Part shown: piece by piece, positions 52,001 to 61,162 of the stretch
Layout of the letters: every line of letters begins with the position of its first letter
How positions within the stretch are numbered: the first letter of the stretch is position 1
Assembly (NCBI RefSeq): GCF_013003965.1
Contig: NZ_CP053069.1
Span: 4,123,419 to 4,187,418, forward strand
DNA length: 64,000 bases
Source of the DNA: Usitatibacter rugosus
GTDB taxonomy: Bacteria; Pseudomonadota; Gammaproteobacteria; Burkholderiales; Usitatibacteraceae
Direction: 5' to 3'
Notes under the pieces: generated by a model
The model's database searches: none
Told to the model about the DNA's origin: nothing
The model's input: the letters and a program-made list of their open reading frames with translations, nothing else
Made by a program: the position numbers and the translations under genes

Positions 52001-54608
52001 GGGAGGCATCACCACAAACGTCGTCGCCATCGACGACAACGAAACCACTATCACCTTTGGCGCGCCGACCTACTCGGTAACCGAAGGCGGCTCAACTGTG
52101 CTGATTCCCGTCAATCGTTTGGGGGGCACACAGAACCAGGTCAGTGCGACATGGACGACGGCGAACGGGACAGCCATGGCTGGCGCCGACTTCGGTACCA
52201 GCGGCAATCCCGCGCAACGTTCCGGCGTGCTCACGTGGTTCGTCGGAGACTTGACGCCCAAGACCATCGCGGTCGGAATCTCCCAGACGATTCCGATTCT
52301 CGACGACACGGCGTTCGAGGGCGACGAGACTTTCACGATCACGCTATCGAATCCGACGAATTTTGCCCTGTTGGGGCCAGTCACCACCACAACCATCACG
52401 CTCGTCGACAATGAAAGTCGGCTCGAATTTTCGCCGAGCGCGCTCACGGTCGGTGAGACAGGTGCGAATGGAACACTTACCGTCACCCGAACCGGCAATC
52501 TTGCGGGCGTGGCAGGCGTGACCTACACGACGGTTGCGGGTACTGCCGCGGCTGCGTCGGACTTCACGCAGACCACCGGGACGTTGAACTGGACAGCGGG
52601 CGACGGGTCACCCAAGTCGATCTCGGTCGGACCCAACGTGGTCGCGGCACCGTTCGTTCGCGTCCTCAACGACGCTGCGGTCGAGGCGGACGAGACGTTC
52701 ACCGTCGTCCTCTCGGCCGCGACGGGCACCGCGACGATCGGGCCGAGCTCCACCGCCACCGTCACGATTGTCAGTGAGGACAGCGGCGTCTCCCTTTCCG
52801 CGGCGACCTACGCCATCGCGGAAAGCGGCGCCTCCCTCGTCGTTCCCGTGGCACGCAGCGGCTCGGCCACCGGCGCGATCAGTGTGAACTACGCAACGAC
52901 CAACAGCACTGCGATCTCCGGCACGCACTTCGGAGCCTCCGGCAACAGTGCACCAATCTCGGGGACGCTCTCGTGGCCCGACGGAGACGCCACCGCTCGC
53001 AGTATCACGATCCCGATCATCGACAACTCCGCGACGAACGCCGCGCGCACCTTCACGATCGGGCTTTCGGGGGCCGTGGGTACGACAGTGGGCACGCCGG
53101 CGTCGGCGACGGTCACCATCAGCGACGACGACAACACGTTGCAGTTTGCCGCTACCACCGCGACGGTAACGGAGGGCACGCCCACGTTGTCGCTGTCGGT
53201 CACGCGATCGGGCGGCGCCGGCGCACCGGCAAGCGTCTCCTGGAGCACCGTCAATGGCACGGCCACTGCGGGCACAGACTTCGGCGTCGCCGGCGTCGCC
53301 ACACCTACTACCGGCATGCTGAGCTGGGTGGCGGGTGACGCCGTTGCGAAGACCGTCACCATACCGATCCTGGACGACGCGATCGTTGAGAATCCGAAAG
53401 CGTTCACGGTGACGCTGTCTTCGCCGGTCGGCGCGGGCACGAGCCTGGGTGTAACGCCTTCCGTCGCCGTAACGCTGAACGACAACGACGCAGGAGTGGC
53501 CTTCTCGGGACCAAGCTACCTTGTGAACGAGAACGGTGGCACGGTAACGCTCACCGTCAATCGCGTCGGACCGGTGACTGCGGGAGCCGTCCTCAACTGG
53601 GCGACTACGAATAGCACGGCGACTTCCGGTACCGACTTCGGGATCGCCGGAAATGCAGCCCCTCGATCGGGCGGCATCTTCTGGAGCGCCGGCGACGGTA
53701 CGGCCAAGACCGTGTCGATCGCCATTCTGAACAATGCGACCGCGCAGGGCTCGCGCGCCTTTACCGTCACGCTGACGCCGACGGCGCCGACAGTCCTCGG
53801 CTCGCCCGGAACCGCGACCGTCACGATTTTCGACGACGAGAGCGCGGCACCTTCCACGCTCCAGCTCGCGCAGGCGAAGTACCTGGTGCGCGAAGGTCCG
53901 GGTGCTTCGGTGGTGCTCGCAGTAACGCGCAACGGTGATCCCGCGTTGCCGGTAACTGTGAGCTACACAACGGCGGCCGCGACGGCGCTGGCGACGACGG
54001 ACTTCACGACTACCAACGGCACGCTGGCCTGGGCCGCAGGCGATTCGACTCCCAAGACGATCGTCGTGCCGATCACAAATGACGCCGTGGCCGAGTCGCC
54101 GGAGCACTTCACGGTCACGCTCTCCGCCCCGTCCCCGGGTTCGGGACTCGGCGCGAATGCGTCGGCCGCCGTGCTGATCGAAGACGACGACGAGGTGTTT
54201 CCGCCAGCCGGGCTCATTCCCCTAGGCTGGGTGACCCCGTCCGGCGCGACGACCGGCTGGCACGTCTCGAACGACACCGGACCCTTCGAAGGCGTCTACG
54301 CGCTGCGCGCGGACAAGATCTACGAAAACGAGAGCGCAGGCATCGAGGTGAGCGGCACTTATCAAGCCGGCACGGTGGCCTTCCGCTACAGGGTGCAGAG
54401 CGAGCTCGACCTCGATTTCCTCCGCTTCTTTGTCGACGGCGTGGAGGTGGCGAAGTTCAGCGGCACGGCGGTCTCGGGCTGGACGGCCTTCAGCCACGCC
54501 GTTCCAGCGGGCACGCACACGTTCCGATGGGTCTACACGAAGGACGGAAGTATCTCTGCAGGCGGCGATACGGCGTGGATCGACGCCGTCACGTTGCCGG
54601 TGCAGTGA
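49065..54608 (+). CDS. Giant secreted protease-adhesin: reprolysin-like zinc peptidase with nine Calx-beta repeats
   Basis: An 1847-residue exported protein. After a signal peptide (about 1-24) and a pro-region comes a peptidase with the M12-type zinc site AHELGHNMGNNHD (HExxHxxGxxHD, about 338), followed by a conserved FRDIMAYF (Met-turn region). From about residue 480 there are nine Calx-beta repeats of 105-125 residues (each with TxxGTAxxGTDF, GTLxWxAGD, TxIPIxDN), interrupted after the first by a beta-sandwich domain (SYDSSSSGISKLTFSIDG). The C-terminus is a second such sandwich (GIEVSGTYQAGTVAFRYRV, FFVDGVEVAKFSG). No RTX or PEP-CTERM sorting tail is seen. ATG 49065 has GGGAG upstream. 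Confidence 0.85.
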   Translation: MNRIAGVITTGLFMLCVPFAVNAVAPQMVSAAPATKAQRASSSLRSEAHPVKFNATSMKALKHLAEFEVTLPSGAANTFVLDLSQDHGGGISSFVGHHRDLGVNYRAVVTSGPGGTFAFISTPQGEFRIVPGGGQDWLVDVAQEEALQPKVQRLEENDARVPPAKSKGQRSPQGTPELVVPIPGVNTASIAKATPTPIAVIDLMFVYSHLLAAKLGPAVQERLNFIVTRINTAYADSEVAITLRLVGSLQVTYDGTDHNAALNAITPGFSSFQSDVFGSVEGLRSLYGADMVSLLIDIPGGDFVGSGVAWLGDSTPDPGLLYSVVAGCVRGCEDIHAHELGHNMGNNHDRATEQYDQRTASPIGTTTYSFGYAYCAAGGLSCDPSLPRTPPSAGSCTGYPECQFDNGKNFRDIMAYFFSTASGSRRLMRFSNPNQSNCFAPLPGPGNPPPNGLPQPCGSATANTAKVMNDNRAALSGVMPTVIGSVIEFATTSVVASPSGNATLTVTRKPPGTSAVSIGYTTQSGTATSVADFTPVSGTLSWIAGDLASKTITIPIAGNGVNEESEAFTVVLSNPLPTGASGAFLGPQSTARVLIPGTFPGGGMVPAGFVTPGASNGAWTVANNQSFMPGDTSSLVSAQLLGLSPPTYPYDNAATSDLTYTRKLLAGTIGFAYRISSYDSSSSGISKLTFSIDGTTVFTVPGGESGWKFVTIPLSAGFHTLRWRFSNAWNEPCNAVSFPNDPAQGGVNCEDRAWIDAVSLPVGSGLGMVVTEKQTHEAAGSVDVVVARTGDDDGPASVSFATSNGTAIAGTHYTATTGTLTWTAGDSAPQIITIPILDNGASNAARTFNVSLSAPTGATLIEPSTTVVTIADDENTVQFSAASSAWIESGGSTVIAVTRTGSATGPASVSWTTVDGSAISGTDFGVPGVFAPVTGTLTWAAGDASTQSVNVGILNNDTYQPARSFSVVLSNPTGAGATLGGITTNVVAIDDNETTITFGAPTYSVTEGGSTVLIPVNRLGGTQNQVSATWTTANGTAMAGADFGTSGNPAQRSGVLTWFVGDLTPKTIAVGISQTIPILDDTAFEGDETFTITLSNPTNFALLGPVTTTTITLVDNESRLEFSPSALTVGETGANGTLTVTRTGNLAGVAGVTYTTVAGTAAAASDFTQTTGTLNWTAGDGSPKSISVGPNVVAAPFVRVLNDAAVEADETFTVVLSAATGTATIGPSSTATVTIVSEDSGVSLSAATYAIAESGASLVVPVARSGSATGAISVNYATTNSTAISGTHFGASGNSAPISGTLSWPDGDATARSITIPIIDNSATNAARTFTIGLSGAVGTTVGTPASATVTISDDDNTLQFAATTATVTEGTPTLSLSVTRSGGAGAPASVSWSTVNGTATAGTDFGVAGVATPTTGMLSWVAGDAVAKTVTIPILDDAIVENPKAFTVTLSSPVGAGTSLGVTPSVAVTLNDNDAGVAFSGPSYLVNENGGTVTLTVNRVGPVTAGAVLNWATTNSTATSGTDFGIAGNAAPRSGGIFWSAGDGTAKTVSIAILNNATAQGSRAFTVTLTPTAPTVLGSPGTATVTIFDDESAAPSTLQLAQAKYLVREGPGASVVLAVTRNGDPALPVTVSYTTAAATALATTDFTTTNGTLAWAAGDSTPKTIVVPITNDAVAESPEHFTVTLSAPSPGSGLGANASAAVLIEDDDEVFPPAGLIPLGWVTPSGATTGWHVSNDTGPFEGVYALRADKIYENESAGIEVSGTYQAGTVAFRYRVQSELDLDFLRFFVDGVEVAKFSGTAVSGWTAFSHAVPAGTHTFRWVYTKDGSISAGGDTAWIDAVTLPVQ

Positions 54609-54639
54609 GGGCCACATGCTCAACCAGGGAGTCCGCACC

Positions 54640-57294
54640 ATGAGATCCTTCACTAGACTGCTAGCGGCGCTGTTCATCGTTGCCGGAGCGCTCTCGTCGC
54701 ACGCTCAGGCGCCATCGATCAGTTTCGCTCCCGCCCTTTACCAATACGTCGAGGGGACCGCGGCGATCGCCGTCACGGTGAACCGTGTCGGGTCGACCGC
54801 GGGTGCGATTAGCGTCACTTGGACGACAGCCAACTTGAATGCGATTGCGGGGCAGGATTTCGGTATGGTTGGCAACCCCGCACAGATGACCGGAACGCTG
54901 TCCTGGGCAGCGGGCGATGGCGCTCCAAAGACGATCTCGGTGGGGACGCCATTCTCGAACATCCCAGTGATCGACGACAGCGCATTCGAGGAACTGGAGG
55001 GCTTCACCATCGTGCTCTCCAATCCCACAGGGGGCGCCACACTCGATACAGCAGAAATGCTGGTTCACATTCGCGACAATGAGAGCTCCCTCTTTTTCAG
55101 CACACCCACCGTGACGGTAACTGAAGGGGGCCCGCAGGTAAGTCTCCTCGTGGGTAGGCTCGCACGGAGCGGTTCGGTTGTTCCCGCTGCCTCCGTTACG
55201 TGGACAACCGCAAATGGCACCGCAATCGCGGGACAGGACTTCGGCGCTTCAGGATCGAGCGTTCAGCGTACAGGGACACTTACCTGGGCAGCGGGGGAGG
55301 TCGCAATGAAAACCATCGACCTGGGACCGGGGCCGGGAGGCGCTGCGTACGTCACGATCCTCAACGACTCGCTGGTCGAGGGACCAGAGACCTTCACCGT
55401 CACTCTGTCTGCACCCTCGGCCGGAACACAGCTGACTGCCGGACCATTCAGCACGGCCATAGTCACCATCAACAGCGACGACAGTGGAATCGCGATGGCT
55501 GCCGCCACCGCGTCGGTCTTGGAATCTGTGGGGGTGGTACCTATCACCGTTGTTCGCTGCGGACCCGGTACCGGTGTGTTCGCGGTCAACTATGCGACCG
55601 CGAACGGCACAGCTATCGCGGGCACGCACTACGTCCCGTACGCCGCAACGCTCGTTTGGGAGGACGGCGACACGGCCCCGAAGGTAGTCAACATACCGAT
55701 CATCGATTTGCCGGGTGCGAACCCTTCGCGCACGTTCTCGGTCGCCCTCTCGACGCCAGCTGGCGGGCCCCTTGGATCACCGAGCTCGACGACCGTTACG
55801 ATCCTCGACGACGACAATACGCTGCAGTTCAGCGCCCCAACTGCGACTGTGACGGAGGGCGCCACGTCGGTCACGCTTACGGTGACGCGCTCGGGTGCTC
55901 TCGCGAACGCGGCGTTTGTCTCCTGGTCGACGGCCGACGGGACAGCGGTGGCGGGCACAGACTTCGGTGTGCCCGGCAATAGCGCACCGTTTACCGGCAT
56001 GTTCAACTGGGACGCGGGAGATGCGTCGCCAAAATCGTTCGCGATCGCGATCATCGATGATGCCTTGTCGGAGGGGACAAAGACCTTTACCGTAAATCTC
56101 CTGAACGCTTGGGGAGCGGGCGCCACGATTGGCGCCACCCCGACGGCGACTGTCACGCTAGCCGACAACGATGCGGGATTCGTGTTCGCGGTGGCCGAAT
56201 ATCTGGTGAACGAGAACGGCGCGTCGGTCGCCGTCGCAGTGAGCAGGATCGGCTCTGCGGTATCGCCGGCCAACGTGACGTGGACAACCCACAACGTCAG
56301 CGCCATCTCCGGAACCGACTTCGGAGTCGCCGGCAACGTCGCAGCACGTACCGGCGTCCTTTCCTGGGGCTTAAACGACGCCGCACCGAAGGTCATCTCG
56401 ATCCCCATCCTCAACAACGCGATCGTCCAAGGCTCGCGGACCTTCTTCATCGCCCTTTCGGCACCCTCGGCGGGCATGACGGTGGGGACGCCGTCGATGG
56501 CGTTCGTGACCATCGCGGACGACGAAGCGCCGCCCGCCGCCGTTCAGTTCTCCGCCACCAAGTACGTCGTGAATGAAGCGGCCGGGACGGCGACGCTCAC
56601 TGTGAATCGCCTTGGACCCGATTTCGCGATTCCCGTCTCGGTCGGCTATACGATGACCGCCGGTTCCGCGATCGCGACCAATGACTTCACGCTGTCGGCA
56701 GGGACGCTTTCCTGGCTACCTGGCGACGAAACGCCAAAGGCGATCGTCATTCCGATCACCAACGACGCGGCAACCGAGTCACCGGAGCAGTTCAAGGTAA
56801 CCCTCTCGTCGCCTAGCCCCGGGGTCGCCATCGTTGCGCCTTTCGTCGCGACGGTGGCGGTCGAAGACGATGACGAGGTGTTCCCCCTGGACGGATTGAT
56901 TCCCGTGGGTTGGGTGATTCCCGCTGGCGCGACGACCGGCTGGCACGTGTCGAACGACTCTGGAGCCTTCGAAGGCGTCTACCAGATGCGGACCGATACC
57001 GTGTACGACGGCGAATCCGCAGGAATAGAAGTTACGGGCACATACCAGGCCGGGACCGCGAGTTTCCGCTACAAGGTGTCGAGCGAGCTCAACTTTGACT
57101 ACCTGCGCTTCTTCGTCGACGGGGTCGAGCAGGCGAAGTTCAGCGGGACCACTGTGACGGGATGGACGTTGTTCAGCGTCCCGGTTCCTGCAGGTCTCCA
57201 CACGTTCCGCTGGCTCTACGCGAAGGACGTCAATGGAAGCATCGGTTCCGATGCCGCTTGGATCGACGCGGTAACCTTGCCCGCGCTTCAGTAG
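54640..57294 (+). CDS. Secreted Calx-beta repeat protein (partial paralogue of the preceding gene)
   Basis: An 884-residue exported protein: signal peptide (1-25, ending SSHAQ), six Calx-beta repeats and a C-terminal beta-sandwich (TTGWHVSNDSGAFEGVYQMR, GTYQAGTASFRYKV, FFVDGVEQAKFSG). Repeats 1-6 correspond in order to repeats 4-9 of the upstream protein, including the same length differences in repeats 1 and 2 (VG....IPxIDDxAFE; GPxxxxAxxVxxLND). The peptidase is missing. ATG 54640 has GGGAG upstream; ATG 54616 is an alternative. It starts 31 bases after the first gene and probably shares its transcript. A binding or structural role in the matrix or on the surface is likely. Confidence 0.85.
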   Translation: MRSFTRLLAALFIVAGALSSHAQAPSISFAPALYQYVEGTAAIAVTVNRVGSTAGAISVTWTTANLNAIAGQDFGMVGNPAQMTGTLSWAAGDGAPKTISVGTPFSNIPVIDDSAFEELEGFTIVLSNPTGGATLDTAEMLVHIRDNESSLFFSTPTVTVTEGGPQVSLLVGRLARSGSVVPAASVTWTTANGTAIAGQDFGASGSSVQRTGTLTWAAGEVAMKTIDLGPGPGGAAYVTILNDSLVEGPETFTVTLSAPSAGTQLTAGPFSTAIVTINSDDSGIAMAAATASVLESVGVVPITVVRCGPGTGVFAVNYATANGTAIAGTHYVPYAATLVWEDGDTAPKVVNIPIIDLPGANPSRTFSVALSTPAGGPLGSPSSTTVTILDDDNTLQFSAPTATVTEGATSVTLTVTRSGALANAAFVSWSTADGTAVAGTDFGVPGNSAPFTGMFNWDAGDASPKSFAIAIIDDALSEGTKTFTVNLLNAWGAGATIGATPTATVTLADNDAGFVFAVAEYLVNENGASVAVAVSRIGSAVSPANVTWTTHNVSAISGTDFGVAGNVAARTGVLSWGLNDAAPKVISIPILNNAIVQGSRTFFIALSAPSAGMTVGTPSMAFVTIADDEAPPAAVQFSATKYVVNEAAGTATLTVNRLGPDFAIPVSVGYTMTAGSAIATNDFTLSAGTLSWLPGDETPKAIVIPITNDAATESPEQFKVTLSSPSPGVAIVAPFVATVAVEDDDEVFPLDGLIPVGWVIPAGATTGWHVSNDSGAFEGVYQMRTDTVYDGESAGIEVTGTYQAGTASFRYKVSSELNFDYLRFFVDGVEQAKFSGTTVTGWTLFSVPVPAGLHTFRWLYAKDVNGSIGSDAAWIDAVTLPALQ

Positions 57295-57399
57295 GCAAGT
57301 ACAGCAAGACAACGCTGAGTCGGAGAAAAGTACCGACCCTGGAAAGACATTTCTGCCACCGATCCGAGTCCGGATGCCGCGGCGGTTCGTAGCAACGCT

Positions 57400-57431
57400 C
57401 AATGGGCGTGTCCTTCGTGGCACGCCCATTG
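57400..57431 (+). terminator. Terminator-like hairpin after the Calx-beta genes
   Basis: CAATGGGCGTG (57400-57410) pairs perfectly with CACGCCCATTG (57421-57431), followed by CCTTTAT. It ends the Calx-beta transcript before the small gene at 57479. Confidence 0.7.
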
Positions 57432-57478
57432 CCTTTATGGATCTCCGTTTGTCCGTTCAACCACACGAGGAGATTCAG

Positions 57479-57976
57479 ATGAGAGAGACCCCGAAAACCG
57501 GCGAGCCCAATCGTGATCCCATCACCGGCGCACCGGGCGCGCACCCGGTCGGCGTCGGCGCAGGTGCAGCCGCGGGCGGTGCCGCGGGTGCGGTGGCCGG
57601 CACGGCCGTCGGCGGCCCGATTGGTGCCGTGGTCGGTGGCGTAGCCGGCGCGATCGCCGGCGGCCTGGCCGGCAAGGGCGTGGCCGAGATGGTCGACCCG
57701 ACCGTCGAGACCGCGTACTGGAAGGAAACGTACGTCACGCAGCCCTACTACGCCGATGGCCGCGACTGGACCTACTACGAGCCGGCCTATCGCACGGGCT
57801 GGGAAGGCCGCACGCGCTATGACGGCAAGACGTTCGAGGAAGTCGAGGACGACCTCGAGTCCGACTATCGCCGCTACAGCAAGAACGGCGACATTCCCTG
57901 GGACGACGTGCGCCCGGCTTCCCGCGCCGCGTGGGATCGCATCGATACGCGCATCCAGAGCGCCACGGGTAACTAG
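57479..57976 (+). CDS. Glycine-zipper domain protein
   Basis: A 165-residue protein with a central glycine/alanine zipper (about 20-68: GAGAAAGGAAGAVAGTAVGG, GAVVGGVAGAIAGGLAGKG) that may insert in or pass through membranes, followed by a soluble acidic and tyrosine-rich C-terminus (DGRDWTYYEPAYRTGWEGRTRYDGKTFEEVEDDLESDYRRY). ATG 57479 has GAGGAG upstream; the longer frame to 57374 reads the terminator hairpin. Such proteins are common, stress-associated and of unknown mechanism. Confidence 0.82.
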   Translation: MRETPKTGEPNRDPITGAPGAHPVGVGAGAAAGGAAGAVAGTAVGGPIGAVVGGVAGAIAGGLAGKGVAEMVDPTVETAYWKETYVTQPYYADGRDWTYYEPAYRTGWEGRTRYDGKTFEEVEDDLESDYRRYSKNGDIPWDDVRPASRAAWDRIDTRIQSATGN

Positions 57977-57996
57977 AGCGGTTTCAAGCTGGCGCT

Positions 57997-58045
57997 GTAG
58001 AAAGAAAGGCCCGCCGAATCGCTTCGGCGGGCCTTTCCTTTCTAC
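57997..58045. terminator. Bidirectional terminator
   Basis: A 49-base palindrome: 22-base left arm (57997-58018) and matching right arm (58023-58045, one extra base) with TCGC loop, GC-rich centre (GGCCCGCC) and A/T-rich outer ends. It separates the glycine-zipper gene from the convergent MHS transporter. Confidence 0.88.
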
Positions 58046-58053
58046 AACTTAAA

Positions 58054-59670
58054 TCAGTCGTCGGCGTTCAGCGGCCGGTCCTTGTTGTCCTTGAGGAACA
58101 ACAGGCCGATCACGAACGTCATCAACGCGATGCCGATCGGATACCAGAGGCCGAAGTAGATGTCCCCCGTCGCCGCCACCAGCGCGGTGGCGAGCAGCGG
58201 CAGCATCCCGCCGAACCAGCCGTTGCCGATGTGGTACGGCAGCGACATGGACGTGTAGCGGATCCGCGTCGGGAAGAGCTCCACCAGGAAGGCCGCGATC
58301 GGGCCGTACACCATCGTCACGTAGATCATCATCACGAACAGGATGACGAGCGTGGCCGGCCAGTTGATCTTGTCCTTGTTGGCGCCCGCGACGTAGCCCT
58401 TCGCCTTCAGCGTCGCGAGGATCTTCGCCTGGTCCCAGCCCTCGACCTTGGCATCGCCGATCGTGGTGACCACACCCGCCGTAGCGCTTGCCGGGGCGTC
58501 CGTGGACGTGAACGACAGGCCCTGCTTGGTGAGGAAGTCCTTGGTGCGGTCGCAATCGGTGAACTTGCTCCACGGGCCCACGAAGATGTGGAAGTTGCAG
58601 TCCTTCGCTTCCACCGTGATCGTGGTCTTGGCCTGGAAGCTCTCCAGGTCCGGGTTCACGTAGTGCGTGAGCGCCTTGAACAGCGGCACGTACGTCAATG
58701 CCGCGATGAGGCAGCCCGCGAGGATGATCTTCAGGCGGCCGATCTTGTCCGACAGCGCGCCGAACACGATGAAGAACGGCGTGCCCAGCAGCAGCGCGAT
58801 CGCGATCAGCGTGTACGCCGTCTGTCCATCGACCTTCAGCGTGATGGTGAGGAAGAACAGCGCATAGAACTGGCCCGTGTACCACACGACGCCCTGGCCG
58901 GCCGTCGCGCCAAGCAGTGCCAGCAGCACGTACTTGTTGTTCGGGTAGCGCAGGAAGCTGTCGGTGAGCGGGGAGCTGGAGCCCTTGCCCTCGGCCTTCA
59001 TCTTCTGGAACAGCGGCGATTCGTTCAGCTTCAGCCGGATGTAGATCGAGAAGATGAGCAGGATCACCGAGACCAGGAACGGAATGCGCCAGCCCCAATC
59101 GGCGAATTCCGCCGGGGTGAGCCAACCGCTGAAACGGCACAGGCCGATCACGAGGAGCGACAGGAAGAAGCCCAGGGTCGCCGTGGTCTGGATCCAGGCC
59201 GTGTCGTAACCGCGCTTGCCTTCCGGAGCATGCTCGGCCACGTAGGTCGCGGCACCGCCGTACTCGCCGCCGAGCGCCAGGCCCTGCACGAGGCGCAGCG
59301 TCACCAGCAGGATCGGGGCGACCCAACCGACGGTCTCGAACTTGGGCAGCAGGCCGACCAGGAAGGTCGAGCCGCCCATGAAGAGGATCGTCATCAGGAA
59401 GGTGTACTTGCGGCCGACGAGATCGCCGATCCGCCCGAAGACCAGCGCGCCGAACGGACGCACGAGGAAGCCGGCCGCGTACGCCGCGAACGCCGACAAC
59501 AGGGCTGCCGTTGCATTGCCCGCCGGGAAGAACAGCGCCGCGAAGAACGGCGCCAGCGTGGCGTAGAGATAGAAGTCGTACCACTCGAAGACGGTTCCGA
59601 GCGAAGACGCGAAGATGACGCGCTTTTCCTCGGACGCCTCGACATAGGTGCCCCTTGCAGCCGTGTTCAT
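58054..59670 (-). CDS. MHS-family MFS transporter with a soluble insertion
   Basis: A 538-residue metabolite:H+ symporter-type MFS protein: SLGTVFEWYDFYLYATLAPFFA at the start, the A-motif GRIGDLVGRKYTFL (about 88), LVQGLALGGEYGGAATYVAEHAP, LSDKIGRLKIIL and VELFPTRIRYTSMSLPYHIGNGWFGG. About 100 residues between helices (about 330-432, KTTITVEAKDCNFHIF, WSKFTDCDRTKDFL, two cysteines) form a soluble domain not found in ordinary MHS carriers such as ProP. ATG 59670 has AGGAGGGG upstream. Substrate unknown; organic acids are usual, and the TctDE-like pair next door fits. Confidence 0.9.
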   Translation of the reverse strand: MNTAARGTYVEASEEKRVIFASSLGTVFEWYDFYLYATLAPFFAALFFPAGNATAALLSAFAAYAAGFLVRPFGALVFGRIGDLVGRKYTFLMTILFMGGSTFLVGLLPKFETVGWVAPILLVTLRLVQGLALGGEYGGAATYVAEHAPEGKRGYDTAWIQTTATLGFFLSLLVIGLCRFSGWLTPAEFADWGWRIPFLVSVILLIFSIYIRLKLNESPLFQKMKAEGKGSSSPLTDSFLRYPNNKYVLLALLGATAGQGVVWYTGQFYALFFLTITLKVDGQTAYTLIAIALLLGTPFFIVFGALSDKIGRLKIILAGCLIAALTYVPLFKALTHYVNPDLESFQAKTTITVEAKDCNFHIFVGPWSKFTDCDRTKDFLTKQGLSFTSTDAPASATAGVVTTIGDAKVEGWDQAKILATLKAKGYVAGANKDKINWPATLVILFVMMIYVTMVYGPIAAFLVELFPTRIRYTSMSLPYHIGNGWFGGMLPLLATALVAATGDIYFGLWYPIGIALMTFVIGLLFLKDNKDRPLNADD

Positions 59671-59773
59671 CAGTTTCCCCTCCTATATTTGTAATAGGCG
59701 CCTCGGTGGGCGCACATATCACGGAGCGTGGCGGGGCCAACTGACGCCGGCCTGACGTCCCGGCGGGTGAAAC

Positions 59774-61162
59774 CTAGGGTTTACCCGGAGGAAAGGCCAC
59801 CCGGAAGAGGGCTCCACGCCCCTCGCGTCCCGGCGAGAGCGAGACCGTGGCGCCGTAGCGCGCGGCGATCGATCTCACGATGGACAGCCCGAGGCCGCTG
59901 CCCGGAGCACCGCTGCCCAGGACGCGATGGAAGCGCTCGAAGACCATCTCGCGGTCGGCGTCGGGAACACCGGGGCCGTTGTCCTCGACCTCCGCGGCCG
60001 GCGCCGGAGTGCCCAGCACGCGGGCCGTGACCTCGCCGCCCTCGGGCGTGTAGCGCACGGCGTTGTCCACGAGATTGAGGAACATCTCGTAGACGAGGTC
60101 GGGATCGCCCATCACGGTGACGGGCTCGTCGGGCGCCTCGAAGGCGAGGTGGATGGACTTGGCGATCGCCGCATCCGACCGGTGCAGGCAGGCCAGGCGC
60201 ATCTTCACTTCGAGGTTCACCGCCCGCTCGCCGTCGGCCTTCGCGTCGTCGGCGCGCGCAAGCGACAGGAGCTGGCTCGCGAGATGCGAGACGTGATCCG
60301 CGCTCTCGGCGATGCGGTCCAGGCGCGCGCTCGCCTCCTCCAGGGTCTGCGCGCCGCGCGCCAACTGCGACTGCGTCTTCAGCGCCGCGAGCGGCGTGCG
60401 CAGCTGGTGCGCGGCATCGGCGACGAAGTGGCGCTGCGAATCGAGGTTCGCGCGCACGCGCTCCATCTGCACGTTCACCGACTTCAGCAGCGGCTCCATC
60501 TCGGCGGGCGCGCCCTCGACGGGAAGCGGCCGCAGGTCGGATGGATCGCGCGACGCGATCTCCTCGCGCAGCCTCCGGATGGGGGCCAGTCCCCGGTAGA
60601 TCGCCAGCAGCGCGAGTCCCGAGACGATCGGGACGAACACCAGCACCGCGCCCATCATCATCAGCGTGACCCGCGTGGCGTGCTCGCGGCGCCGGTCGAG
60701 GAACTCCGCGACCTGCACGATCACGGTGGCTCCTCCCTCGGGGCCGGAGAGCTCGCACGCGATGCGCAAGTCGCCCTCCTCGGTCGTGACGCTGCGAAGC
60801 CTTACGCTGCCGCGCACGCACGCATCGACCGGTGGCAGCGGAACGAAGGCGTCACCGGCGACCAGCTCGCCGCTAGGTTTCGAGATCTGCGCGAACATCG
60901 GATCGGCGGTCGCCGAGCGTGCGCGCTCCAGCACCGGAAATCGAATCGGGGCCCCGAGGCCGGGTGGGGCGCGGCGAATCTCCTCGGACACGGCGTTGGC
61001 GAAGTCGCTCAGCTCGCGGTCGAACGGGCCATCGGCGAGCGCGCTGCCGATCGCGTAGCTCACCGCGATCGACACCGGCCAGAGCACGGCCAGGGGAGCC
61101 AGCATCCAGTCGACGACATCGTGCAGCAGCGATCGCGAGCCGCCCTCGCCGAAGGGCTTCAC
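59774..61162 (-). CDS. Sensor histidine kinase (TctE/QseC-like)
   Basis: A 462-residue membrane kinase: TM1 (about 20-42), a periplasmic sensor of the 2CSK_N type (about 43-165), TM2 (166-188), a HAMP-like linker, the HisKA box RHFVADAAHQLRTPLAAL (His252) and the HATPase with NLVDNAVRYTPEGG, EVEDNGPGVP and APGSGLGLSIV. GTG 61162 overlaps the response regulator stop as GTGA. It probably senses a carboxylate and controls a transporter such as the MHS gene just downstream. Confidence 0.92.
   Translation of the reverse strand: MKPFGEGGSRSLLHDVVDWMLAPLAVLWPVSIAVSYAIGSALADGPFDRELSDFANAVSEEIRRAPPGLGAPIRFPVLERARSATADPMFAQISKPSGELVAGDAFVPLPPVDACVRGSVRLRSVTTEEGDLRIACELSGPEGGATVIVQVAEFLDRRREHATRVTLMMMGAVLVFVPIVSGLALLAIYRGLAPIRRLREEIASRDPSDLRPLPVEGAPAEMEPLLKSVNVQMERVRANLDSQRHFVADAAHQLRTPLAALKTQSQLARGAQTLEEASARLDRIAESADHVSHLASQLLSLARADDAKADGERAVNLEVKMRLACLHRSDAAIAKSIHLAFEAPDEPVTVMGDPDLVYEMFLNLVDNAVRYTPEGGEVTARVLGTPAPAAEVEDNGPGVPDADREMVFERFHRVLGSGAPGSGLGLSIVRSIAARYGATVSLSPGREGRGALFRVAFPPGKP

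Noticed and set aside
49065-57294. Horizontal acquisition of the Calx-beta gene pair as an island
   Set aside because: No integrase, tRNA junction or direct repeats flank it; the different composition can follow from the Thr/Gly/Val-rich repeats themselves.
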